This document shows, piece after piece, positions 35,784 through 45,028 of a stretch of DNA of 52,840 nucleotides. The notes beneath the pieces were generated by a model, which made no database searches, had not been told where the DNA came from, and saw only the letters and a program-made list of their open reading frames with translations. This DNA is from Moorena sp. SS36440bin_2 (lineage in GTDB: Bacteria > Cyanobacteriota > Cyanobacteriia > Cyanobacteriales > Coleofasciculaceae): positions 1 through 52,840 of the forward strand of contig WTKN01000117.1 of NCBI GenBank assembly GCA_011524395.1, read 5' to 3'. Within the stretch, counting starts at the first letter, position 1; every line of letters starts with the position of its first letter. A program made the position numbers and the translations under genes.

Positions 35784-38309
35784 ATGTTTATTAATCCTAG
35801 GAGGTGGTTGGGGAAGATTATTCCTTCCCAGACACCAAATCAGTATACAGATATTTATACAAAGAAAGATACATCATCACAGCAAAATACTCCGTTAAAT
35901 CAAGCTAGATTAGGTTTCCTACTAGCTGTTTTTTTTCCCCTATTCGGAGCAATTTCGACGGCTCGGGATTGGGAGGGAGTGCAACGGATGGAAAGACAAA
36001 CCCAAGCTTGGTTTTTCAAACTTAGGGGTCCGGTGGCTGGCCCAGACAATATAGTGATTTTGGGAATTGATGAGGAGTCTCTGAATTTAAATCAATCCTA
36101 TGATAATGATGAGTCTCAATCACTAACTGATTTAGAACTTATCAAGAGCTGGCCTTGGAAACGAGCTGCTTATGCTAAAGCGATTGAGCGTGTGATGGCT
36201 GCCGGAGCTAAGTCTGTTGCCGTCAGTATTGTGTTAGATAGTCCCAGTAGTTACGGTGAGGCAGATGATCAACGGTTGAAAGAGGTGCTAAAAAACTATG
36301 GCGAAAGGGTTACACTGGCCGCTATATATGATACTTACGAAACTGTTGAAGGTGAGACTATCAAGCTAGTTAAGCCAAATTCTTTGTTTGAGACACCCCA
36401 GCTATCTGTAGGTTCGATTAATTATCCCATTGAGCCGGATGGTAGAATCTATCGTCTAGCCAATCAGTTTCCCAAAGTTTGGGCTAAGAATAATCCAGAA
36501 TTGGCAGAAACATCTGATCAGCTGATTTTTACAGTACCTTCGTTTAACGAGGCTACCTTGGCCAAAAGGCCACGCTACGCGAAGGCAGCTGCTCAGCAAT
36601 CAGGACTGAAGAGAAAGCCCAAACCAGAGAATATTTTCTTTTACGGTTCGGATGCATTTACATCTATACCATTCTGGTATGTCTTAGATGATAATCGCTG
36701 GCAGACTCGCCTAGACGATGGTAAGTCTTTCCAAGACAAGATTGTGTTAATTGGACCAACTGCTAGCTCATTAGCAGATTTTCATCGGACTCCTGTGTCT
36801 GACAGAATGGCTGGGGTGGAAATCAATGCTAATGCGATCGCAACACTACTCGAAGGTCGTACCATTGTCCAAGCAATTCCCAATCCTATCCACAGAGGAG
36901 TGTTGATATTTTTGGGGGTTAATGTCGTCAGGTACTTATTCAGTCGGATTAAGCGATGGCAAGTTTGCCTAGGCTGGACAGTGCTCGGGGTAATCACTTG
37001 GGGAGAAATTAGTTATCTATTTTTCGTGTCTCAGGGGCTAATTTTGCCTACAGCAGTGCCTTTAGTTAACATAACTCTCACTGGTGTTTTCTGTAGCGCT
37101 ATGGGAGCAATGCAAGACCTGAAGAATAAACAGCAACTACGCCAAACTCTCAAACATTACGTTTCTGCCCCCATTGTCCAAGAAATTATCTCTGGACAGG
37201 ATGATTTAAAGAATTTGCTGGAGGAGAGGGAACAGGAACTATTAACGACTAAGTTAAGTGGACGCTATCAAATCATCAAACGACTTAGTGCTGGAGGATT
37301 TGGCGAAACCTTTATTGCTGAAGACACCCAACGACCGGGAAATCCGCACTGTGTGGTCAAGCAGCTCAAACCTACTACCAATAATCCTCAACACTGGCAA
37401 CTGGCTCGACGGTTATTTCACACAGAAGCAGAAATTCTGGAAAAGTTGGGCAAACATCACCAAATCCCTGAGCTATTAGCCTATTTTGATGAAAATCAAG
37501 AATTTTATCTAGTTGAAGAGTTTATTAAAGGTCATCCTCTCAGCGATGAGTTACCAGCGAAACCTATTCCTGAAGCCAATGTCATTGCCATATTGGTAGA
37601 TATTCTACAGGTATTGCAGTGTGTCCACAGTCACAGTGTGATTCACCGAGATATTAAACCCGATAATCTAATTCGGCGCAAATCAGATCACAAGCTGGTG
37701 CTAATTGACTTTGGTGCTGTTAAACAAATTACTAATCAATTGCATTCAACACGAAACCTGACTAATTTCACTGTGGGCATTGGTACTAAAGGTTATATGC
37801 CTAATGAACAAGCTGTGGGTAGTCCAAGATTTAACAGTGATATTTATGCCACAGGTATGATTGCTGTGCGATCGCTTACTGGCATAATTCCTAGCAAATT
37901 ACCCAGAGATACCATAACTGGAGACGTAATTTGGCTCGATAAGGCACAGGTCAGTCCTGAATTAGCGACAGTGGTCAACAAAATGGTGCGCTATAGCTTC
38001 CGAAGTCGCTACCAGTCGGCTCAGGAGGTATTAGAAGCACTGAAACCTTTAACCAAAACCTTGCCCACATTCGAGTATAGTCACCCTCAGTCATCGGTAG
38101 CGCTACAATCTCAGGCTCCTACCTTTCCACAACCAGAGGAAACCATGGTCGATAGTGACTTTTCAAGTTCACAGAAAACTTTTCCGTTATCGGAATCTAG
38201 CACTGTGCTAGAGGCCGAAACCATCCCAGATAATGATTGTTCGAGTTCACAGAAAACTGTTCCGTTGTCGGAATCTACCACAGTGCTAGAGGAGGAAACC
38301 TTATCCTAG
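35784..38309 (+). CDS. CHASE2-domain serine/threonine protein kinase
   Basis: This membrane sensor kinase has 841 residues. An N-terminal TM helix (about 43-60) is followed by an extracytoplasmic CHASE2 domain (RDWEGVQRMERQTQAWFFKL, GIDEESL, to FHRTPVSDRMAGVEINANA), three TM helices (about 368-450) and a cytoplasmic kinase domain from YQIIKRLSAGGFGETF (about 494). The kinase shows Lys in VVKQLK, catalytic HRDIKPDN (His621-) and IDFGAV. Two features are odd. Residues ~258-267 (TLAKRPRYAK) are encoded by an exact copy of the intergenic REP element. The C-terminus is two 26-residue near-identical repeats (SSSQKTxPLSESxTVLE). The ligand is unknown. Confidence 0.92.
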   Translation: MFINPRRWLGKIIPSQTPNQYTDIYTKKDTSSQQNTPLNQARLGFLLAVFFPLFGAISTARDWEGVQRMERQTQAWFFKLRGPVAGPDNIVILGIDEESLNLNQSYDNDESQSLTDLELIKSWPWKRAAYAKAIERVMAAGAKSVAVSIVLDSPSSYGEADDQRLKEVLKNYGERVTLAAIYDTYETVEGETIKLVKPNSLFETPQLSVGSINYPIEPDGRIYRLANQFPKVWAKNNPELAETSDQLIFTVPSFNEATLAKRPRYAKAAAQQSGLKRKPKPENIFFYGSDAFTSIPFWYVLDDNRWQTRLDDGKSFQDKIVLIGPTASSLADFHRTPVSDRMAGVEINANAIATLLEGRTIVQAIPNPIHRGVLIFLGVNVVRYLFSRIKRWQVCLGWTVLGVITWGEISYLFFVSQGLILPTAVPLVNITLTGVFCSAMGAMQDLKNKQQLRQTLKHYVSAPIVQEIISGQDDLKNLLEEREQELLTTKLSGRYQIIKRLSAGGFGETFIAEDTQRPGNPHCVVKQLKPTTNNPQHWQLARRLFHTEAEILEKLGKHHQIPELLAYFDENQEFYLVEEFIKGHPLSDELPAKPIPEANVIAILVDILQVLQCVHSHSVIHRDIKPDNLIRRKSDHKLVLIDFGAVKQITNQLHSTRNLTNFTVGIGTKGYMPNEQAVGSPRFNSDIYATGMIAVRSLTGIIPSKLPRDTITGDVIWLDKAQVSPELATVVNKMVRYSFRSRYQSAQEVLEALKPLTKTLPTFEYSHPQSSVALQSQAPTFPQPEETMVDSDFSSSQKTFPLSESSTVLEAETIPDNDCSSSQKTVPLSESTTVLEEETLS
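36556..36583. repeat. REP element copy inside a coding region
   Basis: These 28 bases (containing GGCCAAAAGGCCACGCTACG) are identical to the intergenic copy at 32733-32760. Here the repeat is read in frame as part of the CHASE2 kinase. Confidence 0.9.
38139..38294 (+). repeat. Tandem duplication of 78 bp in the kinase C-terminus
   Basis: Copy 1 (38139-38216) and copy 2 (38217-38294) encode ETMVDSDFSSSQKTFPLSES- and ETIPDNDCSSSQKTVPLSES-type 26-residue units. Several substitutions separate them. Confidence 0.85.
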
Positions 38310-38401
38310 TGATTAGTAAGTCAATAGGGTAGTGGAATGTTCAGTGTCTACTTTCAACCTTCAACATTAAACCTTCAACCTACTAATATTCAACCGACTA
38401 A

Positions 38402-38455
38402 CCTTGGCCTTAAGGCCGTAGGCCACGCTGCGCGAACGGCCACGCGTGCGCGTTC
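38402..38455. repeat. REP element cluster
   Basis: CCTTGGCCTTAAGGCCGTAG, then GCCACGCTGCGCGAACGGCC and CACGCGTGCGCG: two degenerate REP copies between convergent genes. They end 12 bases before the stop of the DUF1350 gene. Confidence 0.75.
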
Positions 38456-38466
38456 AACCTTCACGC

Positions 38467-39240
38467 TTAGGCCACTGCTAGAGGATTCAACCATCGTAAA
38501 ATTTCCCGTTGCAAGCGATTTAAATCGCGATAGACTTCTTGCTTGACCCACTGACCGACGGCATCCAATGGGGTAAACACTGCCCCTGGGTTTAAGGTAA
38601 CATCTTGCCCTAAAGGTGTTAAATGATTTCCTGGTATCCGCTGTAGGACAACCATATTTGGAAAACGTTTCTGTAAGGCTTGGGTCAAGCTAACACTTTG
38701 GTCAATCTCGTCATCAGTGAATTTAATCAGTAAATTACGCTGGATTTGATAGCGTTGAGTAATCAGAGAGTTAGTTTCTTGGGGTGAGGGAGTAAACTCG
38801 AGCTGGAAGACAGGATTGAGGTTTAACTGTTCCATAAAGGGAATGGCACGGTCAGCGGAATAGTTGTTATAGGAAATCAAGATATTACCAGCTCGTTCTA
38901 CACTGAAGAGGCTGCCAATCAACAAATGCAGTTTGCACCCCATGCTATGGCCGATACCATAGATAGGTAGATACCGTTTCCTTAAAACATTGGTTACCTG
39001 TAAGCGATTGAGAGTAGTCTCGAAGCGATTGAGTACATCTCGTGCGATCGCAATATGGTCGAAGGTATTCACAAACGGTGTCGCAATCACTGCATACCGT
39101 TGAGCTGCTAATTTTTCCAGTAACAATCGGTAAGTTACGTGGGGTGCTGTAGCAATAAACGCCCCACCCAGGAAATGGATAATCCCGGTGGGACGATTGG
39201 GGATTAAAACCCAGTTACCAGATATCTCTTGCCAGTCCAT
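38467..39240 (-). CDS. DUF1350 alpha/beta-hydrolase-like protein
   Basis: This 257-residue protein of a family shared by cyanobacteria and plastids opens with WVLIPNRPTGIIHFLGGAFI. A nucleophile-elbow-like GIGHSMGCKLHLLI and a late His (IPGNHLTPLG) suggest an alpha/beta-hydrolase fold. The substrate is unknown. The C-terminal stop lies close to the REP cluster, so the last residues (PLAVA) may be repeat-derived. Soluble; no signal peptide. Confidence 0.85.
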   Translation of the reverse strand: MDWQEISGNWVLIPNRPTGIIHFLGGAFIATAPHVTYRLLLEKLAAQRYAVIATPFVNTFDHIAIARDVLNRFETTLNRLQVTNVLRKRYLPIYGIGHSMGCKLHLLIGSLFSVERAGNILISYNNYSADRAIPFMEQLNLNPVFQLEFTPSPQETNSLITQRYQIQRNLLIKFTDDEIDQSVSLTQALQKRFPNMVVLQRIPGNHLTPLGQDVTLNPGAVFTPLDAVGQWVKQEVYRDLNRLQREILRWLNPLAVA

Positions 39241-39343
39241 GCCATACTATACAGGGTTTACCTCTTTTATTGTAAAGATTTTTGTAGAGTACTCTTGAGT
39301 ACTTTATTAATGTAGTATTATTTAACATTTTGGCATTCTGAAT

Positions 39344-39784
39344 TTACAATTGAGTATTCTCTTGAACTGGTACCATTAGTCGAAATTCATAAGTGTTGGG
39401 AGTAGACAATAATTCTGCACCCCTAGGATTAAGGTATCGCCCGTTTAATTTTAACTTCATGCGACTCTTGAAGCTACCAGCGCAGTAGCTAGGATTAGTA
39501 TTAGCTCCAGGTGTGAAGGAAATCCTGTATTGAATTTCTCCTAGTGTAGGGTAGACTTCGATATTAGGTAAATCTTGAGTAACACTAGTCATATCTTCAA
39601 TTATTAAGTCTTTACCGCACTCATTCATGATTTGCTTGTTAGAAGCTAAGGCTTGAATTGCCGAGGTAATAAATTCTGATGCGGTGTTGATATTACCAGT
39701 AACTGGTTCTTGAGCATTTAACCCTGAAGCAAAAGCGAAAACCATAGCAGTTGCAGCAGCAATTAACGTATTTTTTACCTTCAT
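39344..39784 (-). CDS. Secreted hypothetical protein
   Basis: The 146 residues start with a clear Sec signal peptide (MKVKNTLIAAATAMVFAFAS, cleavage predicted after GLNA). Two Cys in the mature part (MNECGKD and SYCAGSF) may form a disulfide. The mature domain is beta-rich. GAGG stands 7 bases before the ATG. No family recognised; a periplasmic or extracellular location is inferred. Confidence 0.65.
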   Translation of the reverse strand: MKVKNTLIAAATAMVFAFASGLNAQEPVTGNINTASEFITSAIQALASNKQIMNECGKDLIIEDMTSVTQDLPNIEVYPTLGEIQYRISFTPGANTNPSYCAGSFKSRMKLKLNGRYLNPRGAELLSTPNTYEFRLMVPVQENTQL

Positions 39785-40230
39785 CTTGAGCCTCGTTTAG
39801 TTGAGATTGATTATGAGCACACAGTTGAGAACACATCTTGAGTGCTCATGACAATTAGCACTGCTAATGGCGCAGTATCAGGAAAACTGGTTAGCGGCAC
39901 TTATCCATACAATTCCCCAAAGTGTCTAGTTAGGGAACAGTCTATAGGCAACTATGGGTAGAGGGGAGATGAGGAAGATCAGGACTATTGATTTTCTAAA
40001 AAAAGCTATACTTTATAGATATATTAACAACTATTTTGAATGATATTGAGACTTTATTAGTTAATAACTATGAGTATTTTTGTGTCATTTATCATCAATT
40101 GTAACTGTCGCATTACTTTGTAAAAGTGTAGACTAAATAACTCTAAAGCACTTAGGCAATAATTCTAGTTGTAAGGGTGCGTTAATAAGGCACCCTACTA
40201 ACTAAAGAATCATCACTAACTCACTAAAGA
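39785..40230. other. Gap with one hairpin repeat
   Basis: AAGGGTGCGTTAATAAGGCACCCT-type palindrome at 40171-40198, just downstream of hisG (minus strand), belongs to the family at 6557 and 35616 and could act as a transcript end. Nothing else was seen. Confidence 0.55.
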
Positions 40231-40875
40231 TTAAGCACTGACCTTAGTCAACTCTCGAATCTGCTCAATCAAATTGTTAATACCATCAGTATTGAGGCGA
40301 TAACTGATGGGATGGGCAATCAGTCGTGCTGTACTCTCATACAAAATGTCAATTTCAATTAAGCCATTCTCTTTTAAGGTACGACCTGTGGACACCAAGT
40401 CCACAATTGCCTCCGACATCCCGGTAATCGGACCAAGTTCAACAGAACCGTAGAGGGGGATAATTTCTACTGGCAAATCCAGGTTATTGAAATATTCCCG
40501 AGCACAGTGAACAAACTTGGAGGCTACGCGACCATGAGCTGGCAAATCCAAAGGGCTTCGATAAGAGCTAGCTGCACGAACTGCCAATGACATCCGACAA
40601 TAACCAAAGTGTAAGTCACCTAAGGTAGCCACTGCCGGGGTTTTTTCCCGTAGCACATCGTAACCAACTATCCCCAACTGAGCTTGACCATATTCCACGT
40701 AAACCGGTACATCTTGAGCTCGTACCAGTAGAGCTTGAGCAGTTTGACTGGGGTCTTGAATCTGGAGTTGGCGGTTGGCGGAGTCTAGGAAGGTACTAAA
40801 GTCTAAGCCAACGGATTGCAGTAGCTTGATGCTGTCTTTTAGGAGTGCGCCTTTGGGTAATGCGATGGTAATCAT
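40231..40875 (-). CDS. hisG: ATP phosphoribosyltransferase, short form
   Basis: This is the first enzyme of histidine biosynthesis, condensing ATP and PRPP. At 214 residues it is the short HisG ([15 protein letters not shown] opening, family signature GxxE...[14 protein letters not shown]), which needs the regulatory subunit HisZ encoded elsewhere. The PRPP-binding loop is in [13 protein letters not shown]. Single gene on the minus strand, cytoplasmic. Confidence 0.95.
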   Translation of the reverse strand: MITIALPKGALLKDSIKLLQSVGLDFSTFLDSANRQLQIQDPSQTAQALLVRAQDVPVYVEYGQAQLGIVGYDVLREKTPAVATLGDLHFGYCRMSLAVRAASSYRSPLDLPAHGRVASKFVHCAREYFNNLDLPVEIIPLYGSVELGPITGMSEAIVDLVSTGRTLKENGLIEIDILYESTARLIAHPISYRLNTDGINNLIEQIRELTKVSA

Positions 40876-41040
40876 ATGGGGAGCTTCGGGAGCTTTGGCA
40901 GGGGGTCAATTAGTTCACTGATCAGATCAACTATACCTGTAGAAGCTCAATTATAGAAGCCGTGCTCCTCAAATTACCACCAACCCGATCATGTCCAGTT
41001 GAATAATTATGATTCCGGAGGGTAAGTCATTAGTCATTTG

Positions 41041-41374
41041 TTAAACCTTTAAATCAGGAATCAGCTCTAGCACAGTTTTTTTAATGAAATACCGCTGATA
41101 AAAGTCAGGATCAATAATCCTTCGATTCCAGACCACAATGTCTAAATCTATACAGCGCGGTCCATTTTTATTGGATTGCTTCACCCGCCCTTGGTCAATT
41201 TCGTTAGGTGCGCTTGACCTATTAATAATTAAATTATTAATAGGTCAAGCGCACCTCTTGTTTAAGTTTTTTACGAAAGGTCTCAAAACCCTCTTCTGTA
41301 TGAATTAAAAAGGCACCATTTAGAAAATCAGGTTGCTCAGTAAATCCTATGGGTTTTGTTATGTAAAAGCGAAA
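41041..41374 (-). pseudogene. folK: folK (HPPK) pseudogene split by a palindrome
   Basis: Read on the minus strand from 41374, the frame gives YITKPIGFTEQPDFLNGAFL, then IHTEEGFETFRKKLKQE. It hits a stop inside the palindrome at 41206-41256. After the palindrome, in another frame, it resumes EIDQGRVKQSNKNGPRCIDL, DIVVWNRRIIDPDFYQ and ends IPDLKV at 41041. QPDFLNG and GPRCIDLDI are the substrate/ATP signatures of 6-hydroxymethyl-dihydropterin pyrophosphokinase (folate synthesis). The first ~50 residues of the enzyme are also missing. The inserted stretch is about 52 bases, not a multiple of 3. It is non-functional; a working folK is expected elsewhere. Confidence 0.85.
41206..41256. repeat. 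Perfect 51-bp palindrome inserted in folK
   Basis: The arms are 25 bp each (41206-41230 and 41232-41256) around a single A. The outer 15 bases AGGTGCGCTTGACCT match the ends of the intergenic GGTGCGACCC...GGTCAAGCGCACCT elements at 32849-32893. This is therefore a compact member of that family. Confidence 0.92.
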
Positions 41375-41728
41375 TTAATTAACAAAATTATCAGTTTTTG
41401 ATAAGTTATATTTGGCTAGTTTTACATTTTCATGAGGTTCAATGTTAGAGCCGACACTTACTACTACTTCATTCACTACCACTTCATTCATCGTTTAGCA
41501 CTCAATTCTATAGACACAGAATCGGAAAATCGCAAAGCAAAAGGTTTATCAACTTACATCTTAGCCCATACTATCCGGGGATTTTCCATTACAATATCTA
41601 TCAATGACTTGGCTGTTAACTACAAGTAGTAGGCTTCGTTAATAACCCACGCTACAGATAGAGTCGCTGTGTAAGTCTTATAATTGTTTTGATAGTCAAG
41701 CGTCAACCGTCAACTATCAACAAAATCA
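41375..41728. other. Gap without a supported gene
   Basis: A plus frame at 41432-41629 (65 residues, Tyr/His-rich start) has no SD or family and is not accepted. The bases before 41729 hold a GTCAACCGTCAACTATCAAC run of the type often seen before cyanobacterial genes. Confidence 0.4.
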
Positions 41729-42403
41729 ATGCGTATCCTTTTAGTAGATGATGAAATTGAGCTGACTGACCCCCTCTCTCGGGTATTAACTCGTGAAGGT
41801 TACACTGTAGATGTAGCTTATAATGGTGCCTCAGGAAATGAGTTAGCTTCCCTTGGCGCTTATGACTTGTTAATCTTAGACTGGATGCTACCGCACATTT
41901 CTGGGTTAGAAATTTGCCAACAAATGCGATCGCATGACGCCACTACCCCAGTTCTTTTTCTAACCGCCAAGGACACTGTAGATGACCGAGTGATGGGATT
42001 AGATGCTGGTGCTGACGACTATATAGTTAAACCATTTGAACTGCGGGAGTTACTCGCTAGAGTCCGGGCTCTGCTTCGGCGTTCTGTTGCGACTGATGCC
42101 AATCCCAGCCAGCGGTTACGGGTTGGACAAATAGAATTAGACTTAAATAATCAAATAGCTTATCGCCACGGACGCCCAATTGAGCTATCGGAAAAAGAAA
42201 GCCAACTGCTAGGGTACTTCATGAGCCATGTTGGTCTATTATTATCCCACAAGCAAATTTATCAACATTTGTGGCCATCCGAGGAAATCCCAAAAAGTAA
42301 TAATTTAGCTGCTCTAGTTCGTTTGTTGCGTCGCAAAATCGAAGTTAAGGGTTCCGCCCCCCTGATCCATACAGTTTATGGTAAGGGTTATCGGTTTGGT
42401 TGA
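41729..42403 (+). CDS. OmpR-family response regulator
   Basis: This 224-residue two-component regulator has a receiver domain with acidic pair DD at 7-8, phosphoacceptor Asp51 (LLILDWMLP), Thr in FLTAKD and Lys in IVKPFE. Its OmpR/PhoB winged helix lies at the C-terminus (ELSEKESQLLGYFMSHVGLL, then VYGKGYRFG). It resembles the cyanobacterial RppA/NrsR type. No histidine kinase is adjacent; the next gene is on the opposite strand, so the partner must be elsewhere. Confidence 0.93.
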   Translation: MRILLVDDEIELTDPLSRVLTREGYTVDVAYNGASGNELASLGAYDLLILDWMLPHISGLEICQQMRSHDATTPVLFLTAKDTVDDRVMGLDAGADDYIVKPFELRELLARVRALLRRSVATDANPSQRLRVGQIELDLNNQIAYRHGRPIELSEKESQLLGYFMSHVGLLLSHKQIYQHLWPSEEIPKSNNLAALVRLLRRKIEVKGSAPLIHTVYGKGYRFG

Positions 42404-42437
42404 TTGTTATTTATTAATAAAAAACTTAATTTATTTG

Positions 42438-43067
42438 TTAATAATTCTGACTACAGGGGCTAAAGGACATGCGATGCAGCCGACATGGTCCGTATTTTTC
42501 CAGTGCTAACCGATGCTTTTTGGTACCATAGCCCATGTTCGCTGTCAAATCATACTCTGAATACTTGGTAGCTAGACGAATGATTAAATCATCACGCCAC
42601 ACCTTGGCTACAATACTTGCTGCCGCAATATGAAGCGATCGCTGATCCCCCTTTACTAGATTTCGTTGTGCGATCGCTAAATCTGGTAATCCGTGTAACC
42701 CATCAATCAGACAAATATCGGGCTTAACTTTTAATTTAAGCACAGCCCGTTTCATAGCTAACAATGACGCCTGTAAGATATTGAGCTGGTCAATTTCTGC
42801 ACTAGTGGCATAACCAATAGTCCAATCCAGTGCCAATCCCTGAATTTCTTGAGACAGCTTTTGGCGTCGTTTCCGGGACAACTTTTTACTATCTTTAACG
42901 CCAGCTAGAGCCAGTTGTGGCAGAACCGATACAGGTAAAATCACTGCTGCTGCCACAACTGGACCAAATAATGCTCCTCGCCCTACTTCATCTACTCCAG
43001 CCACTAAGGAAGGAGTACCGGATTTATCCGGTAACTCAAACACTTCAGTGACTTTGTCCGTTGTCAT
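42438..43067 (-). CDS. rnhB: Ribonuclease HII
   Basis: RNase HII removes ribonucleotides and RNA primers from RNA/DNA hybrids. Opening VAGVDEVGRGALFGPVVAAA carries the catalytic D-E pair; the third Asp is in ICLIDGLHGL and the fourth region is AAASIVAKVWRD. The ATG overlaps the stop of rne by 4 bases (ATGA), so the two are translationally coupled. 209 residues, normal length. Confidence 0.95.
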   Translation of the reverse strand: MTTDKVTEVFELPDKSGTPSLVAGVDEVGRGALFGPVVAAAVILPVSVLPQLALAGVKDSKKLSRKRRQKLSQEIQGLALDWTIGYATSAEIDQLNILQASLLAMKRAVLKLKVKPDICLIDGLHGLPDLAIAQRNLVKGDQRSLHIAAASIVAKVWRDDLIIRLATKYSEYDLTANMGYGTKKHRLALEKYGPCRLHRMSFSPCSQNY

Positions 43068-45028
43068 TTATCCAATGCTGAAGAGCGGCGACGGCGGCGG
43101 CGCACGATGGGGGGACTGTTAATGGTGCCATTGCCAGTAGTGGGTTGATCAGATCCAGTTTCTGCAATTGGTGTGCTAGCAGTAGATTCTACCAAGTCTG
43201 ATTCGTCTAACTCTAGCTGATCTTCGATGGAGGATTGACTATTAGTTGAATCGGTAGTTGAATCGGTAGTTGAATCGGTAGTTGAATTGGATAATTCTTC
43301 TTCATTATCCTCAATTTTTTCTCCTGGCAGTAACACTGAGATAATTGCTGACCTAGGATCTTTCACCTCTCGATCTAAATTTAGTATAGGGGAAATGCCC
43401 ATCAACGCATAAACATCTTGTTCTTCTGGGCTCATTTCAACCCTGACCAATTCTGGTGGTTCCTTCTCTTGAGCAAACTTGACTAGCTGGGGTTTTTCTA
43501 CTCCTGAGCTGGATACCTCGGTTTCTGTGATGGTATCAAAGTTGGATGAGACAGAGATCACCCGATTGACTCCCCTAGTAATTGGTTCTTCCCTAATCAC
43601 CGGGTCATCAATACGACGGCGGCGGCGGCGGCGATTATTTGCTGCTCCCCGTTCCTGATAACTGGGGTGATTGAGCAAGTCCAACTCATTATCATTCTCA
43701 GAAGATAAGTCTACGGGTTCGTTGAACTGTGGAATGCTTCGCTCTGCTGGTAAGGGGATTGGTGCTAAGGTCTCTAGTGCTTCTGCTTCGACTTCACCGG
43801 GAAGATGTGCCAGATGTCCTAACCCGCCACAGGTAGCACAGCTTTTACCAAACAACTCGTAAATATTTTGCCCTTGGCGCTTGCGAGTCAGTTCGACCAA
43901 GCCAAGTTCCGAAAGCTGGGCAATCTGGGGTCGGGCTTTGTCCTCTTTTAAGGCTTGATTGAAGTGTTCAAGAACTTGCAACTGATCCCGCCTGGTGTCC
44001 ATATCAATAAAGTCAACAACGATCACCCCAGCTAGATTACGTAGGCGCAGCTGGCGGGCAATTTCTGTTGCTGCCTCACAGTTAGTCCACAAAACCGTTT
44101 CCCGCGCTGTAGCTGAGCGTGTAAAGGAACCAGAGTTCACATCAATTACAGTTAGAGCTTCGGTAGGTTCAATAATAATGTAGCCACCAGATGGTAAATC
44201 TACTCTTGGCTTGAGGGCTTCTCGAATGGCAGCATTGACCCGGAAATATCCCAAAATTGGCATGCGATCGCGATGATGGTCAATCAAGACCCCCTCTGGT
44301 GCTTGACCTCCGCTCCAGCTCAACAAGTGTTGTTTAACCCGTTTGACAGCAGTACTAGAATCGACCACAATCCGATTCACATCAGCAGTGTACATATCCC
44401 GGAGGACACGCTGAATAAAATCATCATCCCGATTAAGTAGGGCTGGTGCTCTGGTAGACGTTGCTTCGAGCTGGACAGCTTCCCATTGTCTTTGCAGGTT
44501 TTCCAAATCTTCCATAATGGCTTCTTCGGCTCTGCCTTCAGCTTCGGTGCGCACCAGCACTCCCATGCCCGATGGTTTGATTAGAATTGCTAGAGCTCTG
44601 AGGCGATTGCGTTCACTTTCGCTCTTAATCCGCCGAGACAAGTTCACTCCTCGGCCATAAGGCATCAGCACCAAATAGCGACCGGGTAAACTAATATTAC
44701 CTGTCAGCCTTGGCCCTTTATTACCAGTGGGTTCTTTCATCACTTGCACCAACACCTTCTGCTGGGGAGTCAGCAGTTCGGTGATCGCACCAGACCGGCG
44801 TTTCAATCGCAATGGTCCTAGGTCTGTCACATGAATAAAACCATTGCGATCGGGATCCCCAATGTTGACAAATGCTGCATCAATACCCGGTAAGACATTT
44901 TCTACAACGCCGAGATAAATATCACCGACCTGGTGATTACCGGTGGCAACTACTAGTTCTTGAATTTGATCTTCCCAAAATACAGCAGCAAGTTGATGTT
45001 GCTCTGCAATAATAATTTGCTTTGGCAT
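43064..45028 (-). CDS. rne: Ribonuclease E/G
   Basis: This 654-residue cyanobacterial RNase E is the main endonuclease of mRNA decay and rRNA/tRNA processing. An S1-like RNA-binding domain (VGDIYLGVVENVLPGIDAAF) precedes the DNase-I-like catalytic part, with IDVNSGSFT and VVDFIDMD holding the metal-binding Asp residues. The zinc-link CATCGG follows at about 398-403. The C-terminus is disordered, with an arginine patch (RRRRRRR), an STTD repeat and the final RRRRRRSSALDK. The last matches the peptide known to bind PNPase in cyanobacteria. The SD TGAGGAAAT stands 6-8 bases before the ATG. It is the first gene of the rne-rnhB operon. Confidence 0.96.
   Translation of the reverse strand: MPKQIIIAEQHQLAAVFWEDQIQELVVATGNHQVGDIYLGVVENVLPGIDAAFVNIGDPDRNGFIHVTDLGPLRLKRRSGAITELLTPQQKVLVQVMKEPTGNKGPRLTGNISLPGRYLVLMPYGRGVNLSRRIKSESERNRLRALAILIKPSGMGVLVRTEAEGRAEEAIMEDLENLQRQWEAVQLEATSTRAPALLNRDDDFIQRVLRDMYTADVNRIVVDSSTAVKRVKQHLLSWSGGQAPEGVLIDHHRDRMPILGYFRVNAAIREALKPRVDLPSGGYIIIEPTEALTVIDVNSGSFTRSATARETVLWTNCEAATEIARQLRLRNLAGVIVVDFIDMDTRRDQLQVLEHFNQALKEDKARPQIAQLSELGLVELTRKRQGQNIYELFGKSCATCGGLGHLAHLPGEVEAEALETLAPIPLPAERSIPQFNEPVDLSSENDNELDLLNHPSYQERGAANNRRRRRRRIDDPVIREEPITRGVNRVISVSSNFDTITETEVSSSGVEKPQLVKFAQEKEPPELVRVEMSPEEQDVYALMGISPILNLDREVKDPRSAIISVLLPGEKIEDNEEELSNSTTDSTTDSTTDSTNSQSSIEDQLELDESDLVESTASTPIAETGSDQPTTGNGTINSPPIVRRRRRRSSALDK
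43244..43291 (-). repeat. 12-bp coding tandem repeat in rne
   Basis: Four units of AGTTGAATCGGT (the last diverged) encode STTDSTTDSTTDSTN in the disordered tail of RNase E. Expansion by slippage in a linker is tolerated in frame. Confidence 0.9.
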
